Positions 30,216-41,749 of a DNA stretch of 64,000 nucleotides are shown one piece after another. The DNA comes from Kitagawia praeruptora. Its lineage: Eukaryota > Streptophyta > Magnoliopsida > Apiales > Apiaceae. How positions within the stretch are numbered: the first letter of the stretch is position 1; each line of letters begins with the position of its first letter. Below the pieces are notes generated by a model. That model saw only the letters and a program-made list of their open reading frames with translations. It had not been told where the DNA came from and made no database searches. The position numbers and the translations under genes were made by a program. The DNA is taken from contig CM075351.1 in NCBI GenBank assembly GCA_037693485.1, forward strand, positions 157,794,501 to 157,858,500. Direction: 5' to 3'.

Positions 30216-33209
30216 ATATATGAAGCCAGCTTAAGTGATACATCTAAAGGAATTGTTAGATGTCTCTACAGCAAAGCAACAAATGATGAAAGCTGGAATT
30301 GGCACAAGAAGCTCTCACATCTTAATTTCAAGAAGCTTAATCAACTTGTTAAACACAATTTGGTGAGAGGCCTACCTCAGGCAAATTTTGTGCAAGATGG
30401 ACTTTGTGATGCATGTCAGCTTGGAAAGCAGAGAAGAACCACTTTCAAGAGCAAGACTGAAAATTCAATTATTGAACCATTTCACATGCTACATCTTGAT
30501 CTGTTTGGTCCAGTAAACATTATGTCTATCAGCAAGAAAAGATATGCTCTAGTTATGGTGGATGATTTCACAAGGTTCACATGGGTGTTCTTTCTACACA
30601 AGAAGGATGAAGCTCCTCAGCAAATCATTGAACTCATCAAGAATATTCATAACAACTCTGAGTACAAAGTCAAAGTACTTAGGAGTGACAATGGTACAGA
30701 ATTCAAGAATTCTACAATGGAAGGGTTTTGTGCAGACAATGGAATCACTCAACAGTTTTCTGCACCTGGTACACCTCAGCAAAATGGTGTAGTGGAAAGA
30801 AAGAACAGGACTCTCATAGAGGCAGCAAGAACCATGCTTGCAGATGCAAAACTTCCAACCTACTTTTGGGCAGAAGCTATTAACACTGCATGTTTCACTC
30901 AGAACTGTACCTTGGTAAATAGTCATGGAAAAACTCCCTATGAGATGATCAAAGGAAAGAAACCAAGTGTGAAATATTTTCACATCTTTGGATGCAAATG
31001 CTATGTCCTAAAAGTTCATCCAGAACAACTTGGAAAATTTGAAGCCAAATCGGATGAAGCAATTTTTCTAGGATACTCAGCATCTAAGGCCTTCAAAGTT
31101 TATATTCTCAGAACTCACATTGTTATGGAATCAATTCATGTTGCATTTGATGATAAGAAATTTGGAATTTTGCAAACTGATGAAAGCCATGACAAATTGG
31201 AATTTGAAAATCTGAAGAATTCTGAGATACTCTCAAGTGATGATGAAGGTTCTCCAGAAGGAATTTCTATTGCTTCTCAAAGGAATGCTACTGTTGAGGG
31301 GGAGCAAATAAATCAGAGAGAACACAGTGATCATCAGGAGCAGACTAGTCTTTCAGAGTCTATTCCATCAGGAATTGATGTTTCAGAGTCTACTCCATCA
31401 GGAACTGACATTTCAGAGTCTACTGAGGAAAGATCAGTAACTAGCAGCAATATGGAATCTACTGATTCTATTGATCAAAGGAGAGTTTTTGAAGGTAGAG
31501 AGAATTCTTCTACAAGAGATACCACTAACTTAGGGGGAGAGACTAGCAGAGTTGATTTACCACCTGTTAGAAAATGGACAAAGGATCATACTGAAGATTT
31601 GATAATTGGTGATCCAAATAGTGGTGTTCGAACTAGAAGATCAATTCAAAATGAATGCTTGTATAGTTGTTTTCTCTCAAAGAATGAACCTAAGAAGGTT
31701 GAAGAAGCCTTACAGGATCCTGATTGGGTAATTGCAATGCAGGAGGAATTAAATGAGTTTGAGAGAAACAAAGTTTGGAAACTGGTACCAAGACCTAAAG
31801 ATAGATCTATTGTTGGTGCAAGATGGGTTTTCAGAAACAAGCTAGATGAATCTGGTATGATTGTGAGAAACAAAGCAAGACTGGTGGCTAAGGGTTATTC
31901 TCAGGAAGAAGGCATTGATTATGATGAGACCTTTGCACCTGTAGCAAGATTGGAAGCAATCAGAATGTTTCTTGCATTTGCAGCTCATTCAAAATTTATG
32001 GTATACCAGATGGATGTAAAGAGTGCTTTTCTAAATGGAAAACTTGATGAAGAAGTGTATGTAGAACAGCCACCTGGATTTGTTGATCCAAAGTTTCCAA
32101 ATCATGTCTACAAACTTGACAAGGCACTCTATGGACTAAAGCAGGCACCAAGAGCATGGTATGAGACTTTGTCTAAATTTCTTCTTGAAAATGGCTTCAC
32201 AAGAGGTACAATTGACAAAACTCTATTCTTTAGAAAGATAAAAGGTGAATTGCTTTTAGTTCAAGTTTATGTTGATGATATTATTTTTGGTTCTACTAAT
32301 GAAAAGTTGTGTGCTAAGTTTAGCAAGCTTATGCAGTCTAAGTATCAGATGAGCATGATGGGTGAACTAAATTATTTCTTAGGCTTGCAGGTCAAACAGA
32401 CTGAGACTGGTATTTTCATTAATCAGTCAAAGTATATCAAAGATCTTTTAAGAAGGTTTGACTTTCAAGACTGTGCAGTTGCAAAAACACCCATGGCAAC
32501 AGCCGCTAAACTAGACTCTGATCCTAAAGGGAAGAGTGTGGATAATACTAGTTATAGAGGCATGATAGGCTCATTGTTATATCTAACTGCAAGTAGGCCA
32601 GATATAATGTTTTCTACCTGTTTATGTGCTAGATTCCAAAGTGATCCTAAGGAATCTCATTTAATTGCTGTGAAGAGAATTTTTAGATATCTCAAAGGAA
32701 CTCCAAATCTTGGTTTGTGGTATCCTAGAGAATCTGATTTCTTTCTAATTGGCTATTCAGACTCTGATTATGCAGGGTGTAAGATAGACAGGAAAAGCAC
32801 TACAGGTACATTTCAATTTTTGGGAAATAGATTGATTTCTTGGGCAAGCAAGAAGCAACAATCTGTTTCAACCTCAACTGCAGAAGCTGAGTACATAGCA
32901 GCAGGCAGTTGTTGTGCACAGCTCCTTTGGATAAGAAATCAGTTGCTGGATTATGGTATGACACTTAGTAATATTCCTATGTTTTGTGATAATACTAGTG
33001 CTATTAAAATTGCAGAAAATCCAGTTCAACATTCAAGGACTAAGCACATTGATGTCAGGTATCATTTTATTAGAGAACATATTGAGAATGGTACTGTGGA
33101 ACTTCATTTTGTTCCTACTGACAAACAGCTTGCAGATATTCTAACTAAACCACTTGATGAGACTACATTCAGTAGACTAGTAAGTGAGTTAGGAATGTTA
33201 AATTTTTAG
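30216..33209 (+). CDS. SIRE-like integrase-RT-RNase H (3' part of polyprotein)
   Basis: The frame resumes exactly after the CACTA target duplication (ATA TAT GAA GCC, IYEA) and is open to a TAG at 33207-33209, about 997 codons. In order: pre-integrase zinc domain (WHKKLSHLN...CDACQLGK), integrase core (LHLDLFGP, RSDNGTEFKN, PQQNGVVERKNRTL), a Ser/Thr-rich linker with repeated SESTPSG, RT (QMDVKSAFLNGKLDEEVYVE; YVDDIIFG at about residue 688) and RNase H (YSDSDYAGCKIDRKSTTG, STAEAEYIAA). The C-terminus is VSELGMLNF. All catalytic motifs are present. It has no start codon of its own: the first codons only make sense joined to the gag half at 26598. Confidence 0.93.
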   Translation: MYEASLSDTSKGIVRCLYSKATNDESWNWHKKLSHLNFKKLNQLVKHNLVRGLPQANFVQDGLCDACQLGKQRRTTFKSKTENSIIEPFHMLHLDLFGPVNIMSISKKRYALVMVDDFTRFTWVFFLHKKDEAPQQIIELIKNIHNNSEYKVKVLRSDNGTEFKNSTMEGFCADNGITQQFSAPGTPQQNGVVERKNRTLIEAARTMLADAKLPTYFWAEAINTACFTQNCTLVNSHGKTPYEMIKGKKPSVKYFHIFGCKCYVLKVHPEQLGKFEAKSDEAIFLGYSASKAFKVYILRTHIVMESIHVAFDDKKFGILQTDESHDKLEFENLKNSEILSSDDEGSPEGISIASQRNATVEGEQINQREHSDHQEQTSLSESIPSGIDVSESTPSGTDISESTEERSVTSSNMESTDSIDQRRVFEGRENSSTRDTTNLGGETSRVDLPPVRKWTKDHTEDLIIGDPNSGVRTRRSIQNECLYSCFLSKNEPKKVEEALQDPDWVIAMQEELNEFERNKVWKLVPRPKDRSIVGARWVFRNKLDESGMIVRNKARLVAKGYSQEEGIDYDETFAPVARLEAIRMFLAFAAHSKFMVYQMDVKSAFLNGKLDEEVYVEQPPGFVDPKFPNHVYKLDKALYGLKQAPRAWYETLSKFLLENGFTRGTIDKTLFFRKIKGELLLVQVYVDDIIFGSTNEKLCAKFSKLMQSKYQMSMMGELNYFLGLQVKQTETGIFINQSKYIKDLLRRFDFQDCAVAKTPMATAAKLDSDPKGKSVDNTSYRGMIGSLLYLTASRPDIMFSTCLCARFQSDPKESHLIAVKRIFRYLKGTPNLGLWYPRESDFFLIGYSDSDYAGCKIDRKSTTGTFQFLGNRLISWASKKQQSVSTSTAEAEYIAAGSCCAQLLWIRNQLLDYGMTLSNIPMFCDNTSAIKIAENPVQHSRTKHIDVRYHFIREHIENGTVELHFVPTDKQLADILTKPLDETTFSRLVSELGMLNF

Positions 33210-33441
33210 ATTTTAACATCTGCAAAAGTAGCAAGGTATGTTGTTCTTAGCTTATAGACTTGATATTCCTATCAGGATCTATATTTGATTGTTAAATGCT
33301 TTAGCTATAACACATTGCCTTGATAAATTTCAGTATGATAGACTTGTTAATAATAATCAGGAGCATCTCAAGAAATTCATCAGGGGATGAAAGCCTCGTT
33401 TGCTCTTGGATTCCTTGTCTGGGCGACTTGAATGAGAGCAG

Positions 33442-33711
33442 CTAACTTAAATGAATAGCATCTCCATCAAGATCAACCTCAGACTCTCGGCCAAATTCTT
33501 CATCCTCAAGTTTTGAAGAGGTTAGGGGAAGATTGTATCCAACAGATGGATGTTCTAGGAGAAACCTCTGGATATTTTCGAAAACCAATCCATTCATGAT
33601 TAGTTCGATGAGAAGAGTCATTTATTCAAAGAGATGATCAAGAACAGGATGTTCATCGATCAAGAAAAATCTGGAAAATGGGTTTGAAGGGATTTTTGGT
33701 TTGAGAAGCAT
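33442..33711 (-). other. Small antisense ORF pair in the spacer after pol of the SIRE-like element
   Basis: On the minus strand an ATG at 33711 in good context (CAACAATGC) opens a 29-codon frame (MLLKPKIPSNPFSRFFLIDE, ending DHLFE). A TAA is followed at once, in the same frame, by ATG and 58 more codons (TLLIELIMNGLVFENIQRFL; LEHPSVGYNLPL; DEEFGRESEVDLDGDAIHLS) to TAG at 33442-33444. If the TAA is a mutated codon this was one protein of about 89 residues, with an acidic C-terminus. No family recognised. It lies between pol and the extra ORF and runs against both. Confidence 0.4.
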
Positions 33712-34365
33712 TGTTGAGAAGAAAAGAAATTGAAAGGTTATGGAGAATGGCATAAAGCGTTTGGTTCTTTTAAAGAAAGACGTGAGAAGCTGAGCAGTCA
33801 CTTGGAAGTTTTAATGAAGTCAAATGCTAATTATTGCATGAGACTGTATTTCTTGTTTCAAGAAATATTGAAAATATCTAACCAATTGATTTTCTGTTCA
33901 GATTAATTGTTTATTTTCTTTTTCAGATAAAAGAAAAATGCCATGTGGAAACTCCATATTAAGTCGCTGATAATATTGGTCAGGATTTCATGTGTGACCA
34001 TCAGGATTTGAAAATTATATTTTTAAATCACATTACATTTTGTGATTATTTTGATGAGAGGTCATCAGGAAAAGGAAGCTGATCAGTATTGCTTATTTAT
34101 ACCCTGATTTATTTCATGAAAATCAATTTTGGATTTTATTTTTCAAAAATCGTGGGTAACCGCATTTTTCAGGGACTGACACCTGTCAATCTACGTGTCA
34201 ACGTGGGATAGTGGTCTGAAAGATTTGTGAAATATATTTGTTTTGAAACTCTAATCGTGTAATTGCTTTCTCTAATTTTACATTCTCTAAAGCAAAAATC
34301 ACTCTTGAGTTTTCAAAATCACTAATCCATTTCAAGAATTTTTCAAGTTTCTTTTCAGATCAAAA

Positions 34366-37300
34366 ATGGCAGCTCAGAGAAGATTACCTAAATCAGTAGC
34401 CTTCAAGTTTGGTGACTTTGATTTTATGACAAACAATCATGTTGCAGCTATTACCAACAAGGAAGGAGTATCATCTGATTTTCATCCAATCATGGACTTT
34501 CTGGTGTATGGACCATTAAGTTATGCATTGACAGCATCTCCACAGATTAATCAAGTAGCTGTTTCACAAGCTTGGAAGAATGCTGAGGTAATTGATTCTA
34601 CTCAGAGTCAATCAGGTAAGATTGTTCTACATTTAGAACAAGATTCATTTGACATTACTGAATCTGTTGTTAATTCAGTACTTTGCTTACCTGTTACTGA
34701 TAGTTATGAGAATGTACCATCTGATGATAATATAAGAACTATGTTGTCTGAATTAGGTTATAGTGGACCTCTAGATAACATGAGCCAGTTGAATAGGTCT
34801 TTTCTTAGCAAGGAATGGTCTTTTTACTTTGATCAAATTGCTAAATGTTTTACTGGCAAATGTAGTTCTTTTCAGCAAATTACTTCTGTTACATCACATA
34901 TTGCTTATAGTTTGCTTTATGACAGAGTAATCAACATTGGTCATATTATCTTAAGTCAGATGAGTATTAAACTTGGGTTAAGAGATCAAAATAGGAAAAT
35001 GGTTTATTATCATAGATTTATGCAATTGTTTGTTAACCATTTCATTCCTGATGTTGAAACTAGATTTGGTAGAGAACATTGTGTTTCTTCTTATGAACAG
35101 CAAAAGAGAATTTTCTCTGACATTACAAAGAAGGACAATGAAAAGAATCTAGATGAAATACCTGCAATTCATTATCCACATCATGTTCAGGTAATTCTTA
35201 AAACTCATCTTCCTACTCTCTACAATTCTTCTTTCTTTTGTGGTGAAATGGCTCAGGAATCTCAATTGGAGGAGAACCCACCTGTGTCTACCCAAGTAGC
35301 CCAAAACATTATAGTCTCTGAAACAATTCAAGAACCAAATTTTGATTCACAGCCTATTGTTTCAAAGAAACCAACCTCTGGTGTTTCTCAAAAGACGTCA
35401 GTTGTAAGGAAGAGAAGATTTGTTGTGTCAAGTAGTAGTAGTAATTCTAGTGAAGATGATGATGATTTAACTCTTGCTGAGAGAGCAGAATTGAAGGCTG
35501 CAATTCAACTTTCTCTGTTAGCACAAAGAGATGAAAAACCTAGTCACAGCCAGGCTGCAGTCTCCCAAAAGGCTGTAGTTCTTAAAAAGGGAAAACAGTT
35601 ACTGGATACTGTCTCTCAAAAGACTGTGTCTATTGAACAAAGATCTCATCCCAAGATCACTTCTGTGTCTACACCTCTTGAGTCTTCTCAGGATAAATCT
35701 TTTGCTCACTATACCAGGAGAACAAGGAGAAAGATTCAATTGTCACCTACACACACAGAGTCTAGTCCAACTAATATCATGCAGGTTTCTACAAATCAAG
35801 CTACATCTATGTCAGTATTTAACAAGAGAGATCTGGATATTGATTCTTCATGGGAAACTACATTATCATACAGACTGGCTATGGGACTAATTTCTCTCAA
35901 AGTGAAGTTGTCAAGGCCTGTTCTAGACTTTCTGGTTGAAAGAGTACCAAAACTTTTATTTCCAGATGAATATGGACTTCTACATCAAAGACTTGACTTA
36001 ATGAAGATGTATTTCTATGTATCTGTCAGAAGACAATTAGTCAAGAAATTTGGACTCTCGAAGCATGTTGCACTTCAATCACTTCATGCATATTTATTTG
36101 ACAAGGATGTAATTATTGAAGATGCTTCAGCTCAAGGTGAAAAACTGGAGGAAGTAGATAGAGAAAAGCAGTCAACAGAAGGTACTATTGCACCAGTGGT
36201 GAATAGTAGGAAAAATCAGATCACAGTCACTGTAACACAAGAACCATCTAGTCAGAGGAAGGATGATTCAGGAGCTGTGATAGCTGATGTTGAAAGGTCT
36301 TCTGTGATGACTGAGAATGCAAGTGAGATACCCTATGATATGGGAGGAATGACTTTGGTTGATTTTTCTGAAGATCAAACAAATTTTGTTCAGTCAGAGT
36401 CTATTCACCTTGAGGGTGTGTCTCAGCAAACAACACTTAAAGACGGTGATGTACTAACTATGGTGTCTAATGAAGTATTACTGAAGACATCAGAGTCTAG
36501 TAAAGAACCTGAAAGTGGTATACTGGAGCCTGTAGTTTCTGAAAGGAAAGAAGATGATTGTATGGGTTCAGAGACTATAGCAGCTCACTCCTTGGAGAAA
36601 ACCTCAAGCCACATGCCATATGAGGAACCCTCTCTCCATGTGAGTTCAGGTATAAAAACTCCTTCTAAACTCTATTTTTCTGTAGGTCATGAGAGCACTT
36701 ATCTAAATTTGAGTGATACAGTTGAAAAGATGGACTTAGATCCATAATTTGAGCGGCTGGCTCCTGACCAGGCAAAAGGTGAGGTAGAAAGAGTGTTGAC
36801 TTTAGAAAGTCAAAGTGAGAATGAGGGTATGGATGATCAACTCCATAGTGAGGGAGATAAAATTAGGAAACCATCATTTGATTTCTGGGATCAGGTTTTT
36901 CCTGAATCTTGGTCTGAAAATTTGGGTATGGATGCTGGTACTTATTCATTCATCAAAATGTATCAGAAGAATGACCTAGCACATCACAATGCAAAGCCAG
37001 AAGTTAAAGCTCAGAAGCAAAAGGAGAGGCTTGCAGAAATCATTAACAGAAGAGGTGCCAGGATAAAGCAATCTCTTGATACATATGTACCAGATGAAGA
37101 TCCTAATGATCCTAGTGTTCCTTTGTATGTACTTCCAATATCAGCTAGAATTGAGACATCAACAGTCTCTGATCACTCTAAGGAGGAGTCAGGATTTAAA
37201 GATGTTAGTACACAGAATACTGGTGAAGGAGATGATGATCATGTTTCAGTTCCAGAACAGAAAGATGAAGATGTTGATATTTCTAATCAGGTTTTATTAC

Positions 37301-37680
37301 TTGAATATCATACAACTCAAGCAATTTCTTCTACAAGACTTGAAGATACAGTTCTTTCTGATTCTGATACTGAAGATAATAGAAGCACTTCCAATATTGA
37401 AGTTCATTCTGATGTTTTGAAAGATATTCAGAATTCTCAAATTGCTATTCAAACAAGACTTCAATCACTTGAAGATAACCAAGTCACAATTATGGAAAAT
37501 CAAGCAGTTCTTATGAATCTCGTTTGTTCTGTTTCTGAATCTCTTGGAATTAATGTTGTTGATGTCAAAAAGGGGGAGATAAAGACAATTCAAAGACAAC
37601 AACAACACCACCAGACTGAAGATAAAGCTGGGGGAGATAAAGATCAGACAAAGGATAGTAAAAAGAAGAACCAGGAGTGA
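34366..37680 (+). pseudogene. Extra 3' ORF (env-like position) of the SIRE-like element, one in-frame stop
   Basis: ATG 34366 (MAAQRRLPKSVAFKFGDFDF) is open for 793 codons to TAA 36745-36747. The same frame then continues without further stops to TGA at 37678-37680, so the intact ORF would be 1104 codons. The N-terminal part (about residues 1-240; FHPIMDFLVYGPLSYAL, HIAYSLLYDRVINIGHIILS) is a compact domain. I recall similar sequence in 3' ORFs of plant SIRE/Maximus elements. The middle is Ser/Gln/Glu-rich, with VSSSSSNSSEDDDD near 350-365. The C-terminus has a probable coiled coil (QIAIQTRLQSLEDNQVTIME) and a Lys/Gln-rich tail. SIRE elements have an env-like ORF here. I see no signal peptide or clear membrane segment, so membrane function is not supported. 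Confidence 0.8.
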
Positions 37681-37887
37681 CAGTGGTGAATCTCAGCTAG
37701 AAAGAGGTAAAGGAAGAGCAGCATTAATAGTTAAAATTCTTTCTTCTAAGTACTAGATAAGCGTCTACATCTGAGAAGGAGGTACTTAAACTTCATAATT
37801 CTACATTCATAAATTCTATTCTGGTTGTATTGTTATATGTTTTGACATCCACAACTTAGATTTATGCTTCAGATTATAAAGCATAAA

Positions 37888-37898
37888 TAGGGGGAGAT
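37888..37898 (+). other. Polypurine tract of the SIRE-like element
   Basis: AGGGGGAGAT directly precedes the 3' LTR. Two near copies of GGGGGAGATAAAG lie inside the end of the extra ORF, near 37571 and 37630. Confidence 0.8.
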
Positions 37899-38630
37899 TG
37901 TTAGGAATAATTCATAAGTTGTGATGTTAAGAATAGAATTTACACATTATACTTCTTGTAATCCTGATCTTATAAAGGATTTAGCACTGTATATAGGTTT
38001 TATGTGTAAAACAGTTATCTGTATAGTTTAGTCAGGAATGAACAGTGTATCGGAGACTACATGTCAGGAACAGAGAGTAAATCCTGATGACGGTCCAATA
38101 CTGATGGTTGATCAGATACTGATGCAGTGTACAGATCCTGATATCAGTCATGTTACTGATGATGTCATTATAGATACTACAGAAACTGGCAAGTGCTATA
38201 AAACAGGATCGTTTGTTTAAAGAACAAGCAAGAAGACATTATGAAGGAAAGAGTTTTCTATTGAAGGAAACTATCGACTAGAAGGCAGAACATTGTCATG
38301 TATAGATTATATCTTTCTGTTATTAGTTGATAGGTAGCATTATAAATACTCTCTCAATATCATTGTAAAGAGCGACGAAGTTGTAAGTTCGAGTGCGTAG
38401 CTCTGTATAAGGTTTGTATTCGAGAGTTCGAAACAAACAGAGAGATATTTGTATTGTCAGCAACTGCTAAAGGTATTGTACACCTTTGGTAGAGTTTGTA
38501 TTTGATCTTATTAATACAAACAAGAGTTTGATTCATTCGTTTATTCTTGTTCATATAATCAAGCAAAAATCAGACACGATTATATAACTTGTATTCAACC
38601 CCCCCCTTCTACAAGTTATTCGAGTTAACA
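37899..38630 (+). repeat. 3' LTR of the SIRE-like element
   Basis: 732 bp, 99.6 percent identical to 24267-24998 by direct comparison. Followed by the CTAAA duplication. Confidence 0.95.
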
Positions 38631-41053
38631 CTAAAGAATTTACAGAAGGTTTTTTAAAGTCATTTTTTCAATCTAAGGGTATTATCCATCAGACAAGTTG
38701 CAGTTATACTCCTCAGCAAAACGGAGTTGTAGAACGCAAACATCGTTATCTTTTAGAAACAGCTCGAGCTCTTCATTTCCATTCGAAATTACCTGATCAT
38801 TTCTGGGGTGAGTCTATTCTCTGTGCTACCTATCTCATTAATCGTATGCCACTGAAAAGTATTTCATCTCACACTCCGTTCTTCAAACTATATAATATCA
38901 AACCAAGTTTGGAAAATCTTAGAGTATATGGTTGTTTATGCTACATTTCGACATTGAAAGTCAATCGTTCTAAATTTTCACCTCGTGCAAAACCCTGTGT
39001 TTTCATAGGCAATCCTGCTAATCAAAAGGCTTATAAAGTCCTAGATTTAACCACTTCAAAAATTCTTATTTCTCGAGATATAATTTTTTTATTAACATCA
39101 TTTTCCATATCAAATGCTTTCTCAATTGTCCTTAACAAAGAATCAATATGTTACTTCTACTTTCCTACCAACTTTTACAGAAGATATTACTTCAGCTCAG
39201 ACTGATAATGTTTCACACACTTCATCTCCTGCTACTTCTACTTCTTCTTCTACATCCCACACTACACCTCAAACTACACCTCAAACTACACCTCAAACTA
39301 GTTCAACCTCTTCTTCAGAAGACATCATAGTTCCAAGACATTCTACTCGTCCTAAAAAACCACCGTCTTATCTTAATTCTTATCATTGTAATCTTGCTGC
39401 TTTACCATCTACTCCACATTGGTGTAATTTGGTACAATATGATCATATGCCTGATTATCACAAGGCTTTTATTTCTCATCATCAATCTTTGATTGAGCCT
39501 ACTAGTTATACTGAAGCAGCTTCTCAACCATTATGGTCAGAAGCAATGTCAAAAGAAATCCAAGCTCTTACTGATAATAAGACTTGGGATCTTGTTGATT
39601 TACCCCCAGGGAAGAAAGCCATATCTTGTAAATGGGTTTATAAAACTAAACTTCATGCAGATGGTACACTTGAACGTTGCAAAGCACGTCTTCTTGCCAA
39701 AGGTTTCACTCAGCAATATGGCATCGATTATGAAGATACTTTTTCTCCTGTTATTAAAATGAGCTCAGTTCGTTGTTTAATTGAATTGGTAGCCAGTCGA
39801 CAGTGGCCATTATTCCAACTAGATGTTAACAACGCATTTTTGCACGGAGATCTTTCTGAAGAAGTCTATATGAAGGTTCCTCCTGGTATCTCTCATAAAC
39901 CAAATCAAGTTTGTAGACTACGAAAATCTCTATATGGACTGAAACAGGCCTCACGAACTTGGTTTGAGAAACTTGTCAGTGAACTTATTTCTCTGGGATA
40001 CTGTCAATCAAAGAACGACTATAGTTTGTTTATCAAAAAGTCTCCCAGTAACATTACTATTGTTGCTGTGTACGTTGATGATATTATTGTTATTGGAGAT
40101 TTTCCCACTGAAATTGAGCATCTTAAATCTCATTTAGATCATACTTTTGGTATTAAAGATCTGGGCTTACTTCATTATTTTCTAGGCATTGAGGTGGGAT
40201 ATGTTACTAATGGCATTTTGCTTAGTCAAAAGAAGTTTACTGCTGATATTCTCAAGGATTGTGATTGTGATCTATCTAAATCTGCAGTAACTCCTCTTCC
40301 ATTGCAGCTCAAATTGCCATCTACATCAGGTTCTTTATACCCTCACCCTGATCACTACCATTCGCTTGTGGGAAAACAGAATTATCTCACTAACACACGA
40401 CCAGATCTTTCATATGCTGTTCAAACTTTAAGCCAATATATGCAACAACCTCGTATTCCACACTATGAGGCTTTGTGTCATAATTTAAGGTATATTTCTC
40501 ATACAATTGGCCAAGGTATTCTTCTCTGTGCTACTGATAAACTCACACTTCAGGCTTTTTCAGACTCTAATTGGGCATCTTGTATAGATACTAGAAAGTC
40601 AGTCACTGGTTATATTATGCTCTTGGGTAATTCTCCCATTTCCTGGAAGTCTAAGAAACAATCAACTGTTTCATGATCTTCATCTGAGGCAGAATACCGT
40701 GCCATGGCTTCTGCAGCATCTGAAGTCACTTGGCTTGTTCGTTTACTAGAAGAACTTGGTGTTTCTTCTCTTAAACCAGTTACTTTAAACTGTGATTACC
40801 AATCTGCCTTACATATTGCCAAGAACCCTATTTTTCATGAACGAACGAAACACATAGAACTTGACTGCCATTTTACACGAGAAAAGGTTCTTGAAGGTCT
40901 TCTCCAATTATCTTATTTGCCTACTACTCATCAGTTAGCTGACATTCTAACCAAGGTGTTACCTGCTTCACATTTTCGTGATCTGATATCCAAGCTAGGA
41001 ATGTCGAAGCCTATACTAACATCTGCTTCTCCATCTCCAAGCTTGAGGGGGGG
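38631..41053 (+). pseudogene. C1 copia integrase-RT-RNase H, copy B (3' part)
   Basis: Continues copy B from KEFTEGFLKSFF through YTPQQNGVVERKHRY. A one-base insertion in the T run near 39090 shifts the frame. The RT frame from about 39114 has the intact five-C run (DLPPGKKAISCKWVYKTKL) that copies A and C have lost. YVDDIIV is present. A CGA to TGA change at 40674-40676 cuts RNase H (SKKQSTVS, stop). The frame is then open to a stop inside the 3' LTR at 41225. Confidence 0.9.
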
Positions 41054-41464
41054 TATTGGTTTATCTCAGCAAACTAGTTACAGCCAAAGTTGCTGTCAAG
41101 ATGCAAAGTTGCTGTCAAGATGCAAAGTTGCTGTCAAGGCTCAAGATGCAAAGTTGCTGTCAAGATGCAAAGTTGCTGTCAAGGCTCAGCCAATGCAAGC
41201 ATCAAGTTACTGTCAAGTTAGTTAGTGCCAGCTGGACGTGCACTCTACATTCTACACCACAATCTGTTACATTCTGTTATAGATATTTTCTGTAACAAAC
41301 TTTGTATAAATAGACAGTTAAAGTAGAGAGAAGAGTAGTCATAACAATGAGTTAGTAAGATTTGTATAGATTGATTTCTCTTCTTCACAGCAATTGTATA
41401 CTCAGCTTATTCTTCATCAATGGCGTTTGAGTTTGAGCATTGTGAAAGTTTAGTAAAACTTATA
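41054..41464 (+). repeat. C1 3' LTR of copy B
   Basis: TATTGG...CTTATA, 411 bp, with the GTTGCTGTCAAGATGCAAA repeat run in U3. The outer side abuts ATACCA followed by the LTR of element E, with no visible 5-bp duplication. Confidence 0.92.
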
Positions 41465-41470
41465 ATACCA

Positions 41471-41749
41471 TGTAAACATTCAGAATACGCAGCAGGAAAG
41501 ATGAAGAACAAACTTGTATTTACAGTGTTTGATCAAAGAGATTACAGAGAGAGGTGGAATTGAGAAACTATTTAGATTCTACATTGTAAAAGACGTAACT
41601 AACTTGAATATAGAGAAGTACATATCTATATATAGACTAAGTAAGTGAATAACAAACTTCATAACAGACTTGTTGATAAGAGTCTTGCCATCCTGGATAA
41701 TACTTGACAGCTTGGACACTTGACAGCTCAACATACACTATACTCAACA
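41471..41749 (-). repeat. LTR of element E type
   Basis: 279 bp with TG...CA ends. It has a truncated primer site on one side and a polypurine tract on the other, so it once joined two interiors. Confidence 0.65.

Larger units (their letters stand above)
24267..38630 (+). mobile_element. SIRE/Maximus-like copia retrotransposon, TSD CTAAA, inserted in copy B
   Basis: LTRs of 732 bp (24267-24998 and 37899-38630) begin TGTTAGGAAT and end GAGTTAACA. CTAAA flanks the element (24262-24266 and 38631-38635). It has an iMet primer site, a gag-pol frame, a 1.15-kb spacer, a long extra ORF and a polypurine tract. An extra long ORF after pol and a GGGGGAGAT tract are features of the SIRE/Maximus lineage. 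Without the CACTA insert it is about 10.7 kb. The LTRs differ at three of 732 positions, very roughly 0.16 million years at 1.3e-8 per site per year. Confidence 0.92.
21484..41464 (+). mobile_element. C1 copia copy B, split by the SIRE-like element
   Basis: 5' LTR 21484-21894 (shared with A), primer site 21895, gag-pol 22260-24266, interruption 24267-38630, then pol 38631-41053 and 3' LTR 41054-41464. Removing the inserted element and one CTAAA restores a continuous copia interior about the same length as in copy C. Confidence 0.9.
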
